Part shown: positions 25,686 through 34,464 of the stretch, piece by piece
How the letters are laid out: the number at the start of each line of letters is the position of its first letter
Numbering within the stretch: the stretch's first letter is position 1
Source of the DNA: an uncultured Bacteroidota bacterium
GTDB taxonomy: Bacteria > Bacteroidota > Bacteroidia > NS11-12g > UBA9320
Assembly (NCBI GenBank): GCA_937124965.1
Contig: CAKZLB010000017.1
Span: 124,001 to 188,000 of the forward strand
Direction: 5' to 3'
Length of the DNA: 64,000 nucleotides
Position numbers and translations under genes: made by a program
Notes under the pieces: generated by a model
Told to the model about the DNA's origin: nothing
The model's input: only the letters and a program-made list of their open reading frames with translations
Databases searched by the model: none

Positions 25686-26075
25686 ATGGATACTGAGGGT
25701 ACTTTAAAAGCACTAGTATTGGATGATGAGGCGGATGCGCGTTTCATCATATCAAACATTCTAAATAAGAATGGATACGATATCGTTCAAGTTGATACAA
25801 TTCAAAGTGCTTCAAATGAATTAGCTAAAAATAGTTTTGATTTGTTGTTTCTTGACTATAATCTGCCTGACGGTAATTCGTATGATTTGTTAAGTGACGA
25901 TTTGGTTAAAAAATCACCGACTATTATTTGTAGTGCATATCTTAATTCAGAACAAATCAGTAAATTTATGGAATTAGGGGTTAAAGTGTGTCTGCACAAA
26001 CCCCTTAACCAAAACCGAATAGTCGATGAAATAACAAAAATTAAAAACAAAACTGATGAAAATACTGGTAATTGA
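25686..26075 (+). CDS. Single-domain response regulator (receiver only)
   Basis: A lone receiver domain: acidic pair D13-D14, phosphoacceptor D57 in LLFLDYNLPDGNS, Thr/Ser region IICSAYL and Lys in CLHKPLNQ. There is no output domain, so it probably passes phosphoryl groups between the kinases and regulators encoded next to it or acts by protein contact. I chose ATG 25686 over a TTG at 25677 that would lie in the end of the transporter gene. The 3' end overlaps the sigma-54 activator gene by 20 nt. Confidence 0.85.
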   Translation: MDTEGTLKALVLDDEADARFIISNILNKNGYDIVQVDTIQSASNELAKNSFDLLFLDYNLPDGNSYDLLSDDLVKKSPTIICSAYLNSEQISKFMELGVKVCLHKPLNQNRIVDEITKIKNKTDENTGN

Positions 26076-27441
26076 TGATGACTTAGACCTCCTTCAAATT
26101 CTTGAAGCATTTTTAGGATCCAATGGGTGTGAAGTGACTACTGCCCAGAATGGCCGTAAAGGAATAAAAGCGCTCGATCAAAGCTTTGGTTTAGTCTTGT
26201 GCGATATAAAGCTTCCAGACTTTAGTGGTTTGGAAATTCTCTCAAAAATCAAAAAACTTCAACCGCATATACCGGTAATCATGATTACAGGATATTCGGA
26301 TGTAAAAACCGCTGTTGAAGCCCTTCGTCGAGGTGCTAAAGACTATGTGACAAAACCACTTTTTCCCGATGAAATATTATTGCAAATTCAAGAAATTCAA
26401 ACGGATGCAGAGTCCGTCCAAAACATAAAACAAAATTCCAAAGGTTCAAAATCCACCCAAACTCAAACTAAAAAGGTGGAAAAGCAAAATGCTAAAGTCT
26501 ATGTTCAAGGAGAGTCTAAAACCATGAATTCCTTAAACGAAAATTTAAAACTTGTAGCTCCAACAGACTTGAGTGTAGTAATACTTGGTGAAACAGGAAC
26601 GGGGAAGGAGTTTGTTGCTAAAAGACTTCACGAGTTAAGTGCACGATCATCAAAACCATTTGTGGCTTTAGACTGCGGAGCTCTCCCAACAGAGCTTGCA
26701 GGTAGTGAATTGTTCGGTCATAAGAAAGGGGCGTTTACAGGGGCAACTGTCGACAAAATGGGATTGTTTGAGACGGTAAAAGGTGGAACACTCTTTTTGG
26801 ATGAGATCGGAAATCTAAAGTACGAGAACCAAGTTAAATTGCTTCGAGTACTGCAAGAAAAAAAGGTGATGAGATTGGGAGATACTAAAGAAATTGACGT
26901 TGACTTTAGGCTCATCGTAGCAACAAATGATAGTCTTATTAATGCCGTTTCTAATGGTAAGTTTAGGGAAGACTTATACTACCGACTAAATGAGTTTAGT
27001 CTTCACCTACCTCCACTTAGTAATCGTGGAGGGGATATCATGCTTTTTGCACAACACTTTCTAAAATTAGCAAATGAGCAATTGAATAAAAATGTTACTG
27101 GGTTTGAAGATGAAATAATTGAGAAATTTCAACAATATAAATGGCCTGGTAACTTACGAGAAATGAGAAATTTGATAAAACGCTCTGTGCTTGTGGCTGG
27201 CTCAAATCGGATATCTAAAAAAGATGTGCCGGCTGAAATCATGATGAATGAAACAATATCAAATTCTCGCGAACTTCCTGAGAACTATACACTTAAGATG
27301 GTAGTCGAAGCCGCTGAGAAAGATGCCATTATACAAACCCTTCAAAAACATCAATTTAATAAAAGTAAAGTGGCAAAGGCACTAGATGTTGATCGCAAGA
27401 CTCTTTACAACAAAATTAATGCGTACAAAATTGAATTATGA
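26056..27441 (+). CDS. NtrC-type sigma-54-dependent response regulator
   Basis: Domains in order: receiver (residues 1 to about 118, D50 in LCDIKLPDFSG), a charged Gln/Lys/Thr linker (about 120-145), AAA+ sigma-54 activator domain with Walker A GETGTGKE (178-185), the sigma-54 contact loop GAFTGA (225-230) and LFLDEIGN, and a C-terminal Fis-type helix-turn-helix (HQFNKSKVAKALDVDRKTLYNKI). Active forms open promoters of sigma-54 RNA polymerase. The overlaps on both sides (20 nt and 4 nt) couple it to the lone receiver and the PAS kinase. Confidence 0.95.
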   Translation: MKILVIDDDLDLLQILEAFLGSNGCEVTTAQNGRKGIKALDQSFGLVLCDIKLPDFSGLEILSKIKKLQPHIPVIMITGYSDVKTAVEALRRGAKDYVTKPLFPDEILLQIQEIQTDAESVQNIKQNSKGSKSTQTQTKKVEKQNAKVYVQGESKTMNSLNENLKLVAPTDLSVVILGETGTGKEFVAKRLHELSARSSKPFVALDCGALPTELAGSELFGHKKGAFTGATVDKMGLFETVKGGTLFLDEIGNLKYENQVKLLRVLQEKKVMRLGDTKEIDVDFRLIVATNDSLINAVSNGKFREDLYYRLNEFSLHLPPLSNRGGDIMLFAQHFLKLANEQLNKNVTGFEDEIIEKFQQYKWPGNLREMRNLIKRSVLVAGSNRISKKDVPAEIMMNETISNSRELPENYTLKMVVEAAEKDAIIQTLQKHQFNKSKVAKALDVDRKTLYNKINAYKIEL

Positions 27442-28622
27442 TCCCAGCTATAACGGATACGAAATTACTTAAAGAGTTTGTTGCCGATTTTGTTAACAAT
27501 ATTTCAGTACCTGCAGCTTGGTTCGAGGCAGATAGTATTCATCTAAATTCTCAAGCCGAGACTCTTACAGGATATACAAACGATGAGGTAACATCGTTGC
27601 CAGATTGGTTTCAACGTATTTCTGGTGAAAATTGGGAGGAGTTTTGCCAAGATGTTTTCACCAAAATCAAGCAATATCGCTCATTCACATTGAACGATAT
27701 TGAGGTAGCCCATAAAGATGGAAGTACACGATTTATTAGAATATCGGTGTATTCGGTAAAAGCGATTCATTTATTTGTTATTAACGACATCACGATTGAA
27801 AAAGAGATTATTTCGTCTTCCGAAATTGAGGTAAGAAACTTAAGTACAGCACTTTTGGAGATTAAAAGACTGCAGAAAAGGTTGGTGCGAGAGAATAAAA
27901 AATTAGTAAAATCAAACAGTGAACTTGAAAATTTCGCTTACGTCGCTTCACACGATTTAAAGGAACCTTTAAGAAAAATTGTTGCATTTGGTGATAGACT
28001 CCAAGAGAAGTATGGACAATCTCTAGATGAAAAAGGAGCGTACTATATTGAAAGAATGTCTAACTCTAGTCGTCGGATGAACGCTCTTATTGATGATTTG
28101 CTGAAATACTCTAGAGTGTCACGAAATAACATCGTACTCGAACCAATTGATATGCAATCTCTCCTTGACGAAATAAAAGATCGTCTCGAAAATGCAATTG
28201 AACAAAGTAATGCTCAAGTTGTTTTTGGTGATTGTTTGCCAATTGTTGGAAGCAAGTCATTGGTGTCAAGCTTGTTTCAAAACTTAATTCATAATGGGAT
28301 TAAATTCAAAAAAGAAGGAGAAGATTCCAAAGTCCATATTACTTCCAAAAGAATAAAACTGAAGAGTCGCAAATACATTCAATATGAAGTTACAGATAAC
28401 GGAATTGGTATTGAGACTGAATATCACAAAAAAGTATTTGAAATTTTTGAAAAACTACATTCACGCGAAAAGTATGCAGGAACTGGAATAGGGTTATCCA
28501 TTTGTAAACGAATTATGGAGAAACATAATGGTAAAATAATTATTAAAAGCGAGGTTGGAACTGGGACAACGTTTGTTCTGCAGTTTCCAGACATAGATAA
28601 AGAGAAATGGAAAAAGAAATAG
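27438..28622 (+). CDS. PAS-domain histidine kinase
   Basis: A PAS domain (about residues 12-130, with LTGYTNDEV and HKDGSTRFIRIS), a coiled-coil stretch, a HisKA domain with H172 in YVASHDLKEPLRKI and a HATPase_c domain (N box NLIHNGIKF, G1 DNGIGI, G2 GTGIGLSICKRIM). No membrane segment is seen, so it is cytoplasmic. The SHDLKEPLR variant of the H box is the one found in phytochrome-type kinases that pair with Rcp1-like receivers, as encoded by the next gene. It overlaps the regulator upstream by 4 nt and the Rcp1-like gene by 16 nt. Confidence 0.93.
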   Translation: MIPAITDTKLLKEFVADFVNNISVPAAWFEADSIHLNSQAETLTGYTNDEVTSLPDWFQRISGENWEEFCQDVFTKIKQYRSFTLNDIEVAHKDGSTRFIRISVYSVKAIHLFVINDITIEKEIISSSEIEVRNLSTALLEIKRLQKRLVRENKKLVKSNSELENFAYVASHDLKEPLRKIVAFGDRLQEKYGQSLDEKGAYYIERMSNSSRRMNALIDDLLKYSRVSRNNIVLEPIDMQSLLDEIKDRLENAIEQSNAQVVFGDCLPIVGSKSLVSSLFQNLIHNGIKFKKEGEDSKVHITSKRIKLKSRKYIQYEVTDNGIGIETEYHKKVFEIFEKLHSREKYAGTGIGLSICKRIMEKHNGKIIIKSEVGTGTTFVLQFPDIDKEKWKKK

Positions 28623-29041
28623 TTGTATTAATGGCCGACGATGATGCCGACGATAAATTAATGGCTCAGGAGGCATTTGCAGAGAATAAGTTAGCGAATG
28701 ATTTGCAGTTTGTGTCTGATGGTAAAGAATTACTTGACTACTTAACGTTTCGAAATGGTTATAGTCCAGAAAATGCACCAAAACCAGACATAATTTTGCT
28801 AGATATTAATATGCCTAAGATGAGTGGCATTCAAGTTCTTGAAAAAATTAAGCAGGATCCTGAGCTGAAAAAAATACCAGTAATAATGCTCACCACAAGT
28901 GACGCCGACGAAGACATTGTTGCAACGTATGATTTAGGGGTTAATTCATTTATAACCAAGCCTGTTACCTTTGAAAAGCTGGTTGAGGTTATCGCCAACT
29001 TTAGTCAATATTGGTTCAAAATTGTAAGACTGCCAAAGTAA
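28607..29041 (+). CDS. Rcp1-like single-domain response regulator
   Basis: A lone receiver of 144 residues with acidic pair D11-D12-D13, phosphoacceptor D66 in IILLDINMPKMSG, LTTSDAD and the Lys loop FITKPVTF. The long insertion GYSPENAPKPD before the phosphorylation site is typical of Rcp1-type receivers, which are phosphorylated by cytoplasmic kinases like the one just upstream. It overlaps the preceding kinase gene by 16 nt and shares its last base with the start of the following kinase. Confidence 0.92.
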   Translation: MEKEIVVLMADDDADDKLMAQEAFAENKLANDLQFVSDGKELLDYLTFRNGYSPENAPKPDIILLDINMPKMSGIQVLEKIKQDPELKKIPVIMLTTSDADEDIVATYDLGVNSFITKPVTFEKLVEVIANFSQYWFKIVRLPK

Positions 29042-30507
29042 TGTTAACAGGATCAACCATACACGCATTATATGTCGACGATGACAAAGATGAGTACTAT
29101 CTGTTGAAAGACTTAGTTGACGAATTTTATTTTATTGATTTTGAAATAACCTGGGTAAAGTCATATGATGAGGCAATAGAGGCAGCTAAAGAATTAAAAC
29201 ATCAGTTTTATTTAATTGATTATAGACTAAGTGGTCGTTCTGGGTTAGACTTGGTCAAGGAGTTGACAAAAATTGATACGCGCATATCTAGCTGTTATAT
29301 GCTCCTAACTGGTATCAATAATCCAGAAATTGAAGATGAAGCCTTATCCTCTGGCATCGATAATTTTATTAGTAAAGCTGATTTAAATGCCCAACTCCTT
29401 GAGCGTACGGTAAGATATACGCTAGAAGCCAAAAAGAACTACATAGAGCTTGAGAAAAGTAGAAACCAGTACAAACAGATTTATCTTAATACAAATACTC
29501 CAGTAATTGAAGTCGGATTAGATTATAAAGTGTTGAAGGTAAATACTGCTTTTAACAAAACATTTAAATACCCAACAGACTACGTAATACATCCAAAGGA
29601 AACGAATTTGCTAATTTGGGAACTACTTGATTGCAACGACATAAAGGATCGAGTAATAGAGCACATTCAAAACAAGCGAAGCAAAACAGCGGAGATCTTT
29701 GAGTGCAATAATCAACAAAAAGAGGTTCTTTTGGTTCAAATGAACGTTTACGAACTTGTCGACTCTGATGAGAATCACACGTTTCAAATTGTTTTAAATG
29801 ACCTCACAGAAAAAGTAAAACGGGATAGACAAATTGAGGAAAGAAAACGAATTGATCTTATGGAAAAAATGGCTCGAATTGTAGCGCACGAGGTGCGTAA
29901 CCCATTGTCTAACATTGTTTTGTCAAATGAGCAGCTATCAACATATACTTCAGATTCAGGAAGCCTTTATGTGGATATAATAAAGCGAAACTCTATTCGA
30001 ATTGAGGCATTAATAAAACGTTTTTTAAATACTTTTAAGCAAGCAGAAGTAGAAAAAAAGCTGGGATGTGTTTCAGAACTTGTTTTAAAATGTGTGGAAA
30101 ATTTCGAGGATAAAGCTAGGCTTACAAACGTTAAAATTGAGGTTGATATAGAGAAAGACTTACCGCTAATTTGGCTTGACGAAGACAAAGTGTTCTTGGT
30201 GCTAAATAATCTTGTGAGTAATGCGATTCAAGCTTCAGAAACTTTTGATGACGCAACAATAAAAATGATTGTAAGGAAATCGGAGGACGAGGTTGAAATA
30301 ATTGTATGTGATAATGGTGTAGGAATTTCAGATGAAGATATGAATAGTCTATTTGAGCCATTTTTTACAAAAAAAACAGAAGGTTTAGGGCTCGGTTTGA
30401 CCACATCATTGAATATAATTAGAAGTCATGATGGAAATTTGGTTGCCAGCCAAAATGAAGGAAGAGGCGCAAGTTTTATTCTGTCTTTACCAATCATAAC
30501 CACGTAG
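29041..30507 (+). CDS. Receiver-PAS-histidine kinase (N-terminal receiver hybrid)
   Basis: Domain order is receiver (residues 1 to about 125, D60 in FYLIDYRLSGRSG, SKAD Lys), PAS-like (about 145-260), HisKA with H283 in IVAHEVRNPLSN, and HATPase_c (NLVSNAIQA, DNGVGISDED, GLGLGLTTSLNII). The receiver lies at the N-terminus, as in response-regulator-driven kinases: phosphorylation of D60 would tune kinase activity. I chose ATG 29041 (TAATG overlap with the previous stop) over TTG 29011. The gene product has no membrane segment. Confidence 0.93.
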   Translation: MLTGSTIHALYVDDDKDEYYLLKDLVDEFYFIDFEITWVKSYDEAIEAAKELKHQFYLIDYRLSGRSGLDLVKELTKIDTRISSCYMLLTGINNPEIEDEALSSGIDNFISKADLNAQLLERTVRYTLEAKKNYIELEKSRNQYKQIYLNTNTPVIEVGLDYKVLKVNTAFNKTFKYPTDYVIHPKETNLLIWELLDCNDIKDRVIEHIQNKRSKTAEIFECNNQQKEVLLVQMNVYELVDSDENHTFQIVLNDLTEKVKRDRQIEERKRIDLMEKMARIVAHEVRNPLSNIVLSNEQLSTYTSDSGSLYVDIIKRNSIRIEALIKRFLNTFKQAEVEKKLGCVSELVLKCVENFEDKARLTNVKIEVDIEKDLPLIWLDEDKVFLVLNNLVSNAIQASETFDDATIKMIVRKSEDEVEIIVCDNGVGISDEDMNSLFEPFFTKKTEGLGLGLTTSLNIIRSHDGNLVASQNEGRGASFILSLPIITT

Positions 30508-30509
30508 CT

Positions 30510-31889
30510 ATGCGATTTCGATGGTTCCTTACTATTTGTATTTGTGGTCTATTCTATAGTTGTTCTACAAACAATGACGGGTCAACCTCAGAAAGTGAAT
30601 TCAATCGAGATTTTGATGATATAAAATCCTCTAATTTCTGTCTTCCAATAAGGCTTTCATTTAATGATTTAGAGGCTAAGCTTAATGGTGAGTTAAAAAA
30701 TGTTCTAGTCTCAAAACGCAAAGTTGATAAAAACACTAAAATAACGATTGTTAGAAATGGAAAAGTCCGTCTCTCTGGAGTTAGTGACAAGGTCCAAACA
30801 ACTATTCCTCTCAAAGTTGAAATTCGAAAAAAAAAGATTATCGATTTACCGGTCATAAGTTTCCAAATTGACGTATCGGTACTAAGTGAATTAAAGGTAA
30901 ACTCAGATTGGTCTGTTTCCTCAAGTTCATACGTGTCCGAATACTCTTGGAAAGAAGAACCAACCATGACTTTTTTGGGATTGGATATAAATTTAAAAGA
31001 TCAAGTAGAGAAGGTGTTAAACGAAGAAAAACGTGCTATTTCTAAGTCGTTTGATGCCTTAGTATCAAAGAAAATAAGTCTTGAAAAAGTAGCAACGAAG
31101 ACTTGGAATTCGATCCAACGTGATCATAACCTACTTAAGGGGAGCGGAGATACTTTAATTCTTAAAGTTCTTCCATTGTCAGTTGGGTATCTTAGTCATT
31201 CGACAAGCTCTGATGCCGTGACAATAAATGTGAAGGTAGAAGCAGATTTGAAAATATGTAGCTTTCATGCAATTCCTATAACTGAACTAAGAGCATTGCC
31301 AAAGCTATTATTAGAAAAAGATACGTGTGATGGAATAAAAGTCAATCTCCCTTCCATTATAACATTTAAGGATTTAAACGCCAGCTTAAATAAACACCTT
31401 TCAAATAGTGAAAAGCCGATTGAGCTACTTGGTTACTCAGTGAAATCGGTGCGATTAAGTCAGCAAGACCGAAGTGCATATATTACGCTAAATGTTGAAG
31501 GAGTCGATGATGCTATATTAGGTGCAGAAATGCGGTTGGAAATTGATTCGATTAACGGACGGCTGATGCCAGAAATCTCTGAAATCGAAGTGTTGTCAGG
31601 CAACCTACAAACATCTATTGCGATTGAGATTCTAAATTTATACGTTTCCGATATTTTGCTAAAATATCAAGGGTTTGATTATAGCGGGTATTTACAGCAA
31701 TTACCTCAAATTGTAGAACAAGCGATCGAAAACGGTAAGTCTGGAGATATGTGGCACCCTGAATTCCAATATATGAATACCATAATCGATGGTTTTATGA
31801 TTGATCAATCCAGCATTCAGATGAAATTTAAATGTAAAGGAAGCGCAGTGGTCGTGGTTGACTCAATTAAACCAAAATTGAAAGAGTAG
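30510..31889 (+). CDS. DUF4403 family lipoprotein
   Basis: A lipobox FYSC at the end of the signal peptide marks a lipoprotein. The rest (about 440 residues) is made of two similar beta-rich halves: NFCLPIRLSFNDLEAKLNGEL near residue 45 and GIKVNLPSIITFKDLNASLNKHL near 285 open each half. This is the Bacteroidota DUF4403 layout. The two-lobed, strand-rich form recalls lipid-binding tubular folds, but nothing is established. It starts 2 nt after the last kinase gene, so it is likely co-transcribed and may be a target or part of the stress response. Confidence 0.8.
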   Translation: MRFRWFLTICICGLFYSCSTNNDGSTSESEFNRDFDDIKSSNFCLPIRLSFNDLEAKLNGELKNVLVSKRKVDKNTKITIVRNGKVRLSGVSDKVQTTIPLKVEIRKKKIIDLPVISFQIDVSVLSELKVNSDWSVSSSSYVSEYSWKEEPTMTFLGLDINLKDQVEKVLNEEKRAISKSFDALVSKKISLEKVATKTWNSIQRDHNLLKGSGDTLILKVLPLSVGYLSHSTSSDAVTINVKVEADLKICSFHAIPITELRALPKLLLEKDTCDGIKVNLPSIITFKDLNASLNKHLSNSEKPIELLGYSVKSVRLSQQDRSAYITLNVEGVDDAILGAEMRLEIDSINGRLMPEISEIEVLSGNLQTSIAIEILNLYVSDILLKYQGFDYSGYLQQLPQIVEQAIENGKSGDMWHPEFQYMNTIIDGFMIDQSSIQMKFKCKGSAVVVVDSIKPKLKE

Positions 31890-32023
31890 AGATTCTTTCA
31901 CGGTGTGTGGAATATATACTCAAATTTCACCTATGTTTTTATTTCTAATTGCGCAGAGTGTTGATTCTTAGCATTTTGTATCGGCGGCACGAATCATGAA
32001 TATTACTGTTAAAAAATAATACA

Positions 32024-32635
32024 ATGACTAAAATAAAATCAATATCAGGGTTTTTATTAACCATCTTACTCATTTTTTCATCGTGTCAGAAAGCTGAAAC
32101 AGAAGCTGAAAAGGCAGAAAAAGAACTTCGAGAATTTGTTAAAATGGTTGAAGTTAAAGCAGAAGAGAATTCTGAGGAGCTAGCTGAGGAATGGGCAGAT
32201 TTTGAAGAAGAGTTTAAGGAGAAATCCAAGGAAGTGAAAGAAGAGTCCATGAATGAAATCAATGAAACATGGATGAAAATAAAAGAGAAGGTAGACGAGG
32301 TGATGGACAATGAACCTTCAACTCCTATTTTGGCTTTGTACACAGCGTTAGGTTTGGAAAGCCAAAATGCTCCAATGGGATATATTGACCAAGGTAATAT
32401 TGTACGTAAATACAAAGGGTTTGTTAATCACATCGTAGAAAACAAAAGTAAGTATACAACCAAGGATTGGGAAGATGTTGATGAAATCTGGACGTCCTTA
32501 AACAACCGAAAAAACGAGTTAGAACCACTTCATGTGGATAGTACAGCAGAGATTGTTAAACTCAAAGCGAAGTACCTTCAGACACGAGTAGTTAACAAAA
32601 CCGAATCTGCCATTGAAGAAACGTTAGAAAAATAA
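32024..32635 (+). CDS. Helical, acidic lipoprotein of unknown function
   Basis: The signal peptide ends in lipobox IFSSC. Residues 22-95 are highly charged (Glu/Lys) and should form long helices or a coiled coil; the second half (ILALYTALGLESQNAPMGYIDQGNIVRKYKGFVNHI) is less biased and ends with another charged helix. I do not recognise a named family, though similar lipoproteins occur beside Dps and stress genes in Bacteroidota. The 14 bases TGTTAAAAAATAAT lie just before its ATG, and again before dps. Confidence 0.7.
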   Translation: MTKIKSISGFLLTILLIFSSCQKAETEAEKAEKELREFVKMVEVKAEENSEELAEEWADFEEEFKEKSKEVKEESMNEINETWMKIKEKVDEVMDNEPSTPILALYTALGLESQNAPMGYIDQGNIVRKYKGFVNHIVENKSKYTTKDWEDVDEIWTSLNNRKNELEPLHVDSTAEIVKLKAKYLQTRVVNKTESAIEETLEK

Positions 32636-32653
32636 TCACGGATAAAATAAAAC

Positions 32654-32678
32654 AAGCTTGGAGACATACTCCAAGCTT
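32654..32678 (+). terminator. Hairpin between the lipoprotein and dps
   Basis: AAGCTTGGAG (32654-32663) pairs perfectly with CTCCAAGCTT (32669-32678) around a 5-nt loop. The T-run after it is poor (TCATTGTT), so it may be a weak terminator or a mRNA-stabilising hairpin, letting some transcription through into dps. Confidence 0.6.
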
Positions 32679-32697
32679 TCATTGTTAAAAAATAATT

Positions 32698-33177
32698 ATG
32701 AGTACAGCATACAAAAAACTGGGATTTTCCCAAGACGAAAAAAATCAGATAGTTGACGATTTAAACATCTTGTTGGCTAACTATCAAATTCATTATCAAA
32801 AACTTAGAAACTTTCATTGGAATGTAAAAGGGCCAGACTTTTTTGACATACACGAACAATTTGAGATGGAATATAATCATGTAAAGTTGTGTATTGACGA
32901 GTTTGCCGAGCGAATAAGGACTTTTGGGGCTACCCCGTATTCGACACTTGAAAAGTATCTTGATGTCGCTGAAATTGAGGAGTCGGAATCTGATATTTCA
33001 GGATCTGAAATGGTATCAAGAGTCTTGAATGATTTTACCATTCTAATGGGACTTTTAATAACGGCATCCGAAACGTCACACAACATTGGAGACTTAGGTA
33101 CAACTGATATGTTGGTGAAAGAATTGAAACGCATGGAAAAAAGACACTGGATGTTCACTTCATTTAATTCTAAATAA
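32698..33177 (+). CDS. dps: Dps, DNA-protection/ferritin-like protein
   Basis: Dps forms a 12-subunit shell that oxidises and stores iron with H2O2 and protects DNA. The inter-subunit ferroxidase residues fit the family spacing: H40 (NFHWNVKG), H52 (FDIHEQFE), E56 in place of the usual Asp, D67 and E71 (CIDEFAERI). Length of 159 is typical. A short Lys-bearing N-terminus (STAYKKLGF) might touch DNA. mscS-like follows after 5 nt, so the two are likely co-transcribed. Confidence 0.95.
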   Translation: MSTAYKKLGFSQDEKNQIVDDLNILLANYQIHYQKLRNFHWNVKGPDFFDIHEQFEMEYNHVKLCIDEFAERIRTFGATPYSTLEKYLDVAEIEESESDISGSEMVSRVLNDFTILMGLLITASETSHNIGDLGTTDMLVKELKRMEKRHWMFTSFNSK

Positions 33178-33182
33178 ATAAC

Positions 33183-34070
33183 ATGCCACAACAAGATCCT
33201 TCAATAAAAGTTGAACTGAAAGAGCAATTAACAGAATCGTACGATCACGTTAAAAACAAATTAGAAGGTTGGTTAGATGCAATAATCGTTAACCTGCCAA
33301 ACTTATTGGTTGCGGTCGTCGTTTTTGCGCTCTCATATTTTTTATCGGGATTTATTCGAAAGCAGCTTGAGAAGTTACTGAAAAAACATATTGAACAAGC
33401 GTCACTTAGGTCATTAATTTCAACAGCAACATCTATTGTAATCATTAGTGCGGGCTTATTTATTGCACTTGGTGTACTGAACTTAGACACAGTTTTAAAA
33501 TCGATGTTAGCTGGTGCCGGAGTTGCTGGTTTGGCTATCGGTCTTGCACTGCAAAGTTCATTGTCTAATACGTTTAGTGGTGTTTATCTTTCTGTTCAGG
33601 ATATAATTAATATCGGAGATTGGATAGAATCGAACGGTTATTCAGGAACGGTAGAAGAAGTTAATTTGCGAAATACGGTAGTGCGAGAACCCGACAATAA
33701 CCTTGTTATGATCCCGAACAAAATGGTCGTTGAAAACCCATTTAAAAACTTTGGTTTAACGAAACAGATACGTGTAATCGTGACATGTGGAGTTGGGTAC
33801 GATAGTGATTTAAATGAAGTAGAAGAAATGGTTAAAGCAGCTATCAAAGAAAACTTTAATGATGACGAGTCGAAAGATATCGAGTTTCATTATCTAGAAT
33901 TTGGCGATAGTTCAATAAATTTTCAAACGCGATTTTGGATAGATGCTAGTGTGAAGATTTCTATCCTAGAAGCTCGAAGCCAAGCGATAAAAGTGATAAA
34001 AGAGACATTCGACAAAAATGGAATCGAGATTCCATTCCCAATACGAACTGTTTATATGAATAAAGAATAA
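33183..34070 (+). CDS. MscS-family small-conductance mechanosensitive channel
   Basis: About three membrane helices (residues around 32-58, 75-100, 106-130) with the pore helix MLAGAGVAGLAIGLALQSSLSN, Gly/Ala packed as in MscS TM3, followed by the beta domain FSGVYLSVQDIINIGDWIE...GYSGTVEEVNLRNTVVREPDNNLVMIPN and a C-terminal alpha/beta domain. It opens on membrane tension to release solutes during hypo-osmotic shock. 295 residues is the classic small MscS size. It ends at a terminator and, with dps, closes the stress stretch. Confidence 0.93.
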   Translation: MPQQDPSIKVELKEQLTESYDHVKNKLEGWLDAIIVNLPNLLVAVVVFALSYFLSGFIRKQLEKLLKKHIEQASLRSLISTATSIVIISAGLFIALGVLNLDTVLKSMLAGAGVAGLAIGLALQSSLSNTFSGVYLSVQDIINIGDWIESNGYSGTVEEVNLRNTVVREPDNNLVMIPNKMVVENPFKNFGLTKQIRVIVTCGVGYDSDLNEVEEMVKAAIKENFNDDESKDIEFHYLEFGDSSINFQTRFWIDASVKISILEARSQAIKVIKETFDKNGIEIPFPIRTVYMNKE

Positions 34071-34096
34071 ATCAGAAACCCTGTAAATAAATTGCG

Positions 34097-34121
34097 AAGC
34101 GGCCTTTGGTCGCTTTTTTTT
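34097..34121 (+). terminator. Rho-independent terminator after the MscS gene
   Basis: AAGCGGCC (34097-34104) pairs with GGTCGCTT (34108-34115; one G-T pair) around a 3-nt loop and ends in a T-run. Confidence 0.88.
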
Positions 34122-34464
34122 ATGCCATTTGGCAAAACATTTAATAAAAATCACAAAGTCAATGTTTTGATAGTAAGTGGTTATGTTTTTGATGAGTTTT
34201 TTGACAAATGAAAATTTTTATAAGTGTCACGTCTGCTGGGTGCTGATAGGTTTGGGGTTACAACAACCATAGATATTGAGTTTGCACTATGAGTAGAATT
34301 GTAGGTTAATTTACCCAATGTGTAGAAATAGGTCAATGATGTTAATTTGCTAATCTACAAATTTAGAATAGTGTATTGGTAATGAGTTAGTTGGGTGTAG
34401 TTGGATTGTGCAAAGAAACGTGAATTCATGGCTCAAGTCTTGTGTTTAGATTATTAAAAATCGT
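34122..34464 (+). other. Gene-free region upstream of the GH3 gene
   Basis: 343 nt without a credible open frame. TAGGTTTG at 34247-34254 matches TAnnTTTG, with no good -33 element, and would give a leader of about 200 nt. No tRNA, riboswitch or terminator structure was recognised. Confidence 0.5.
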
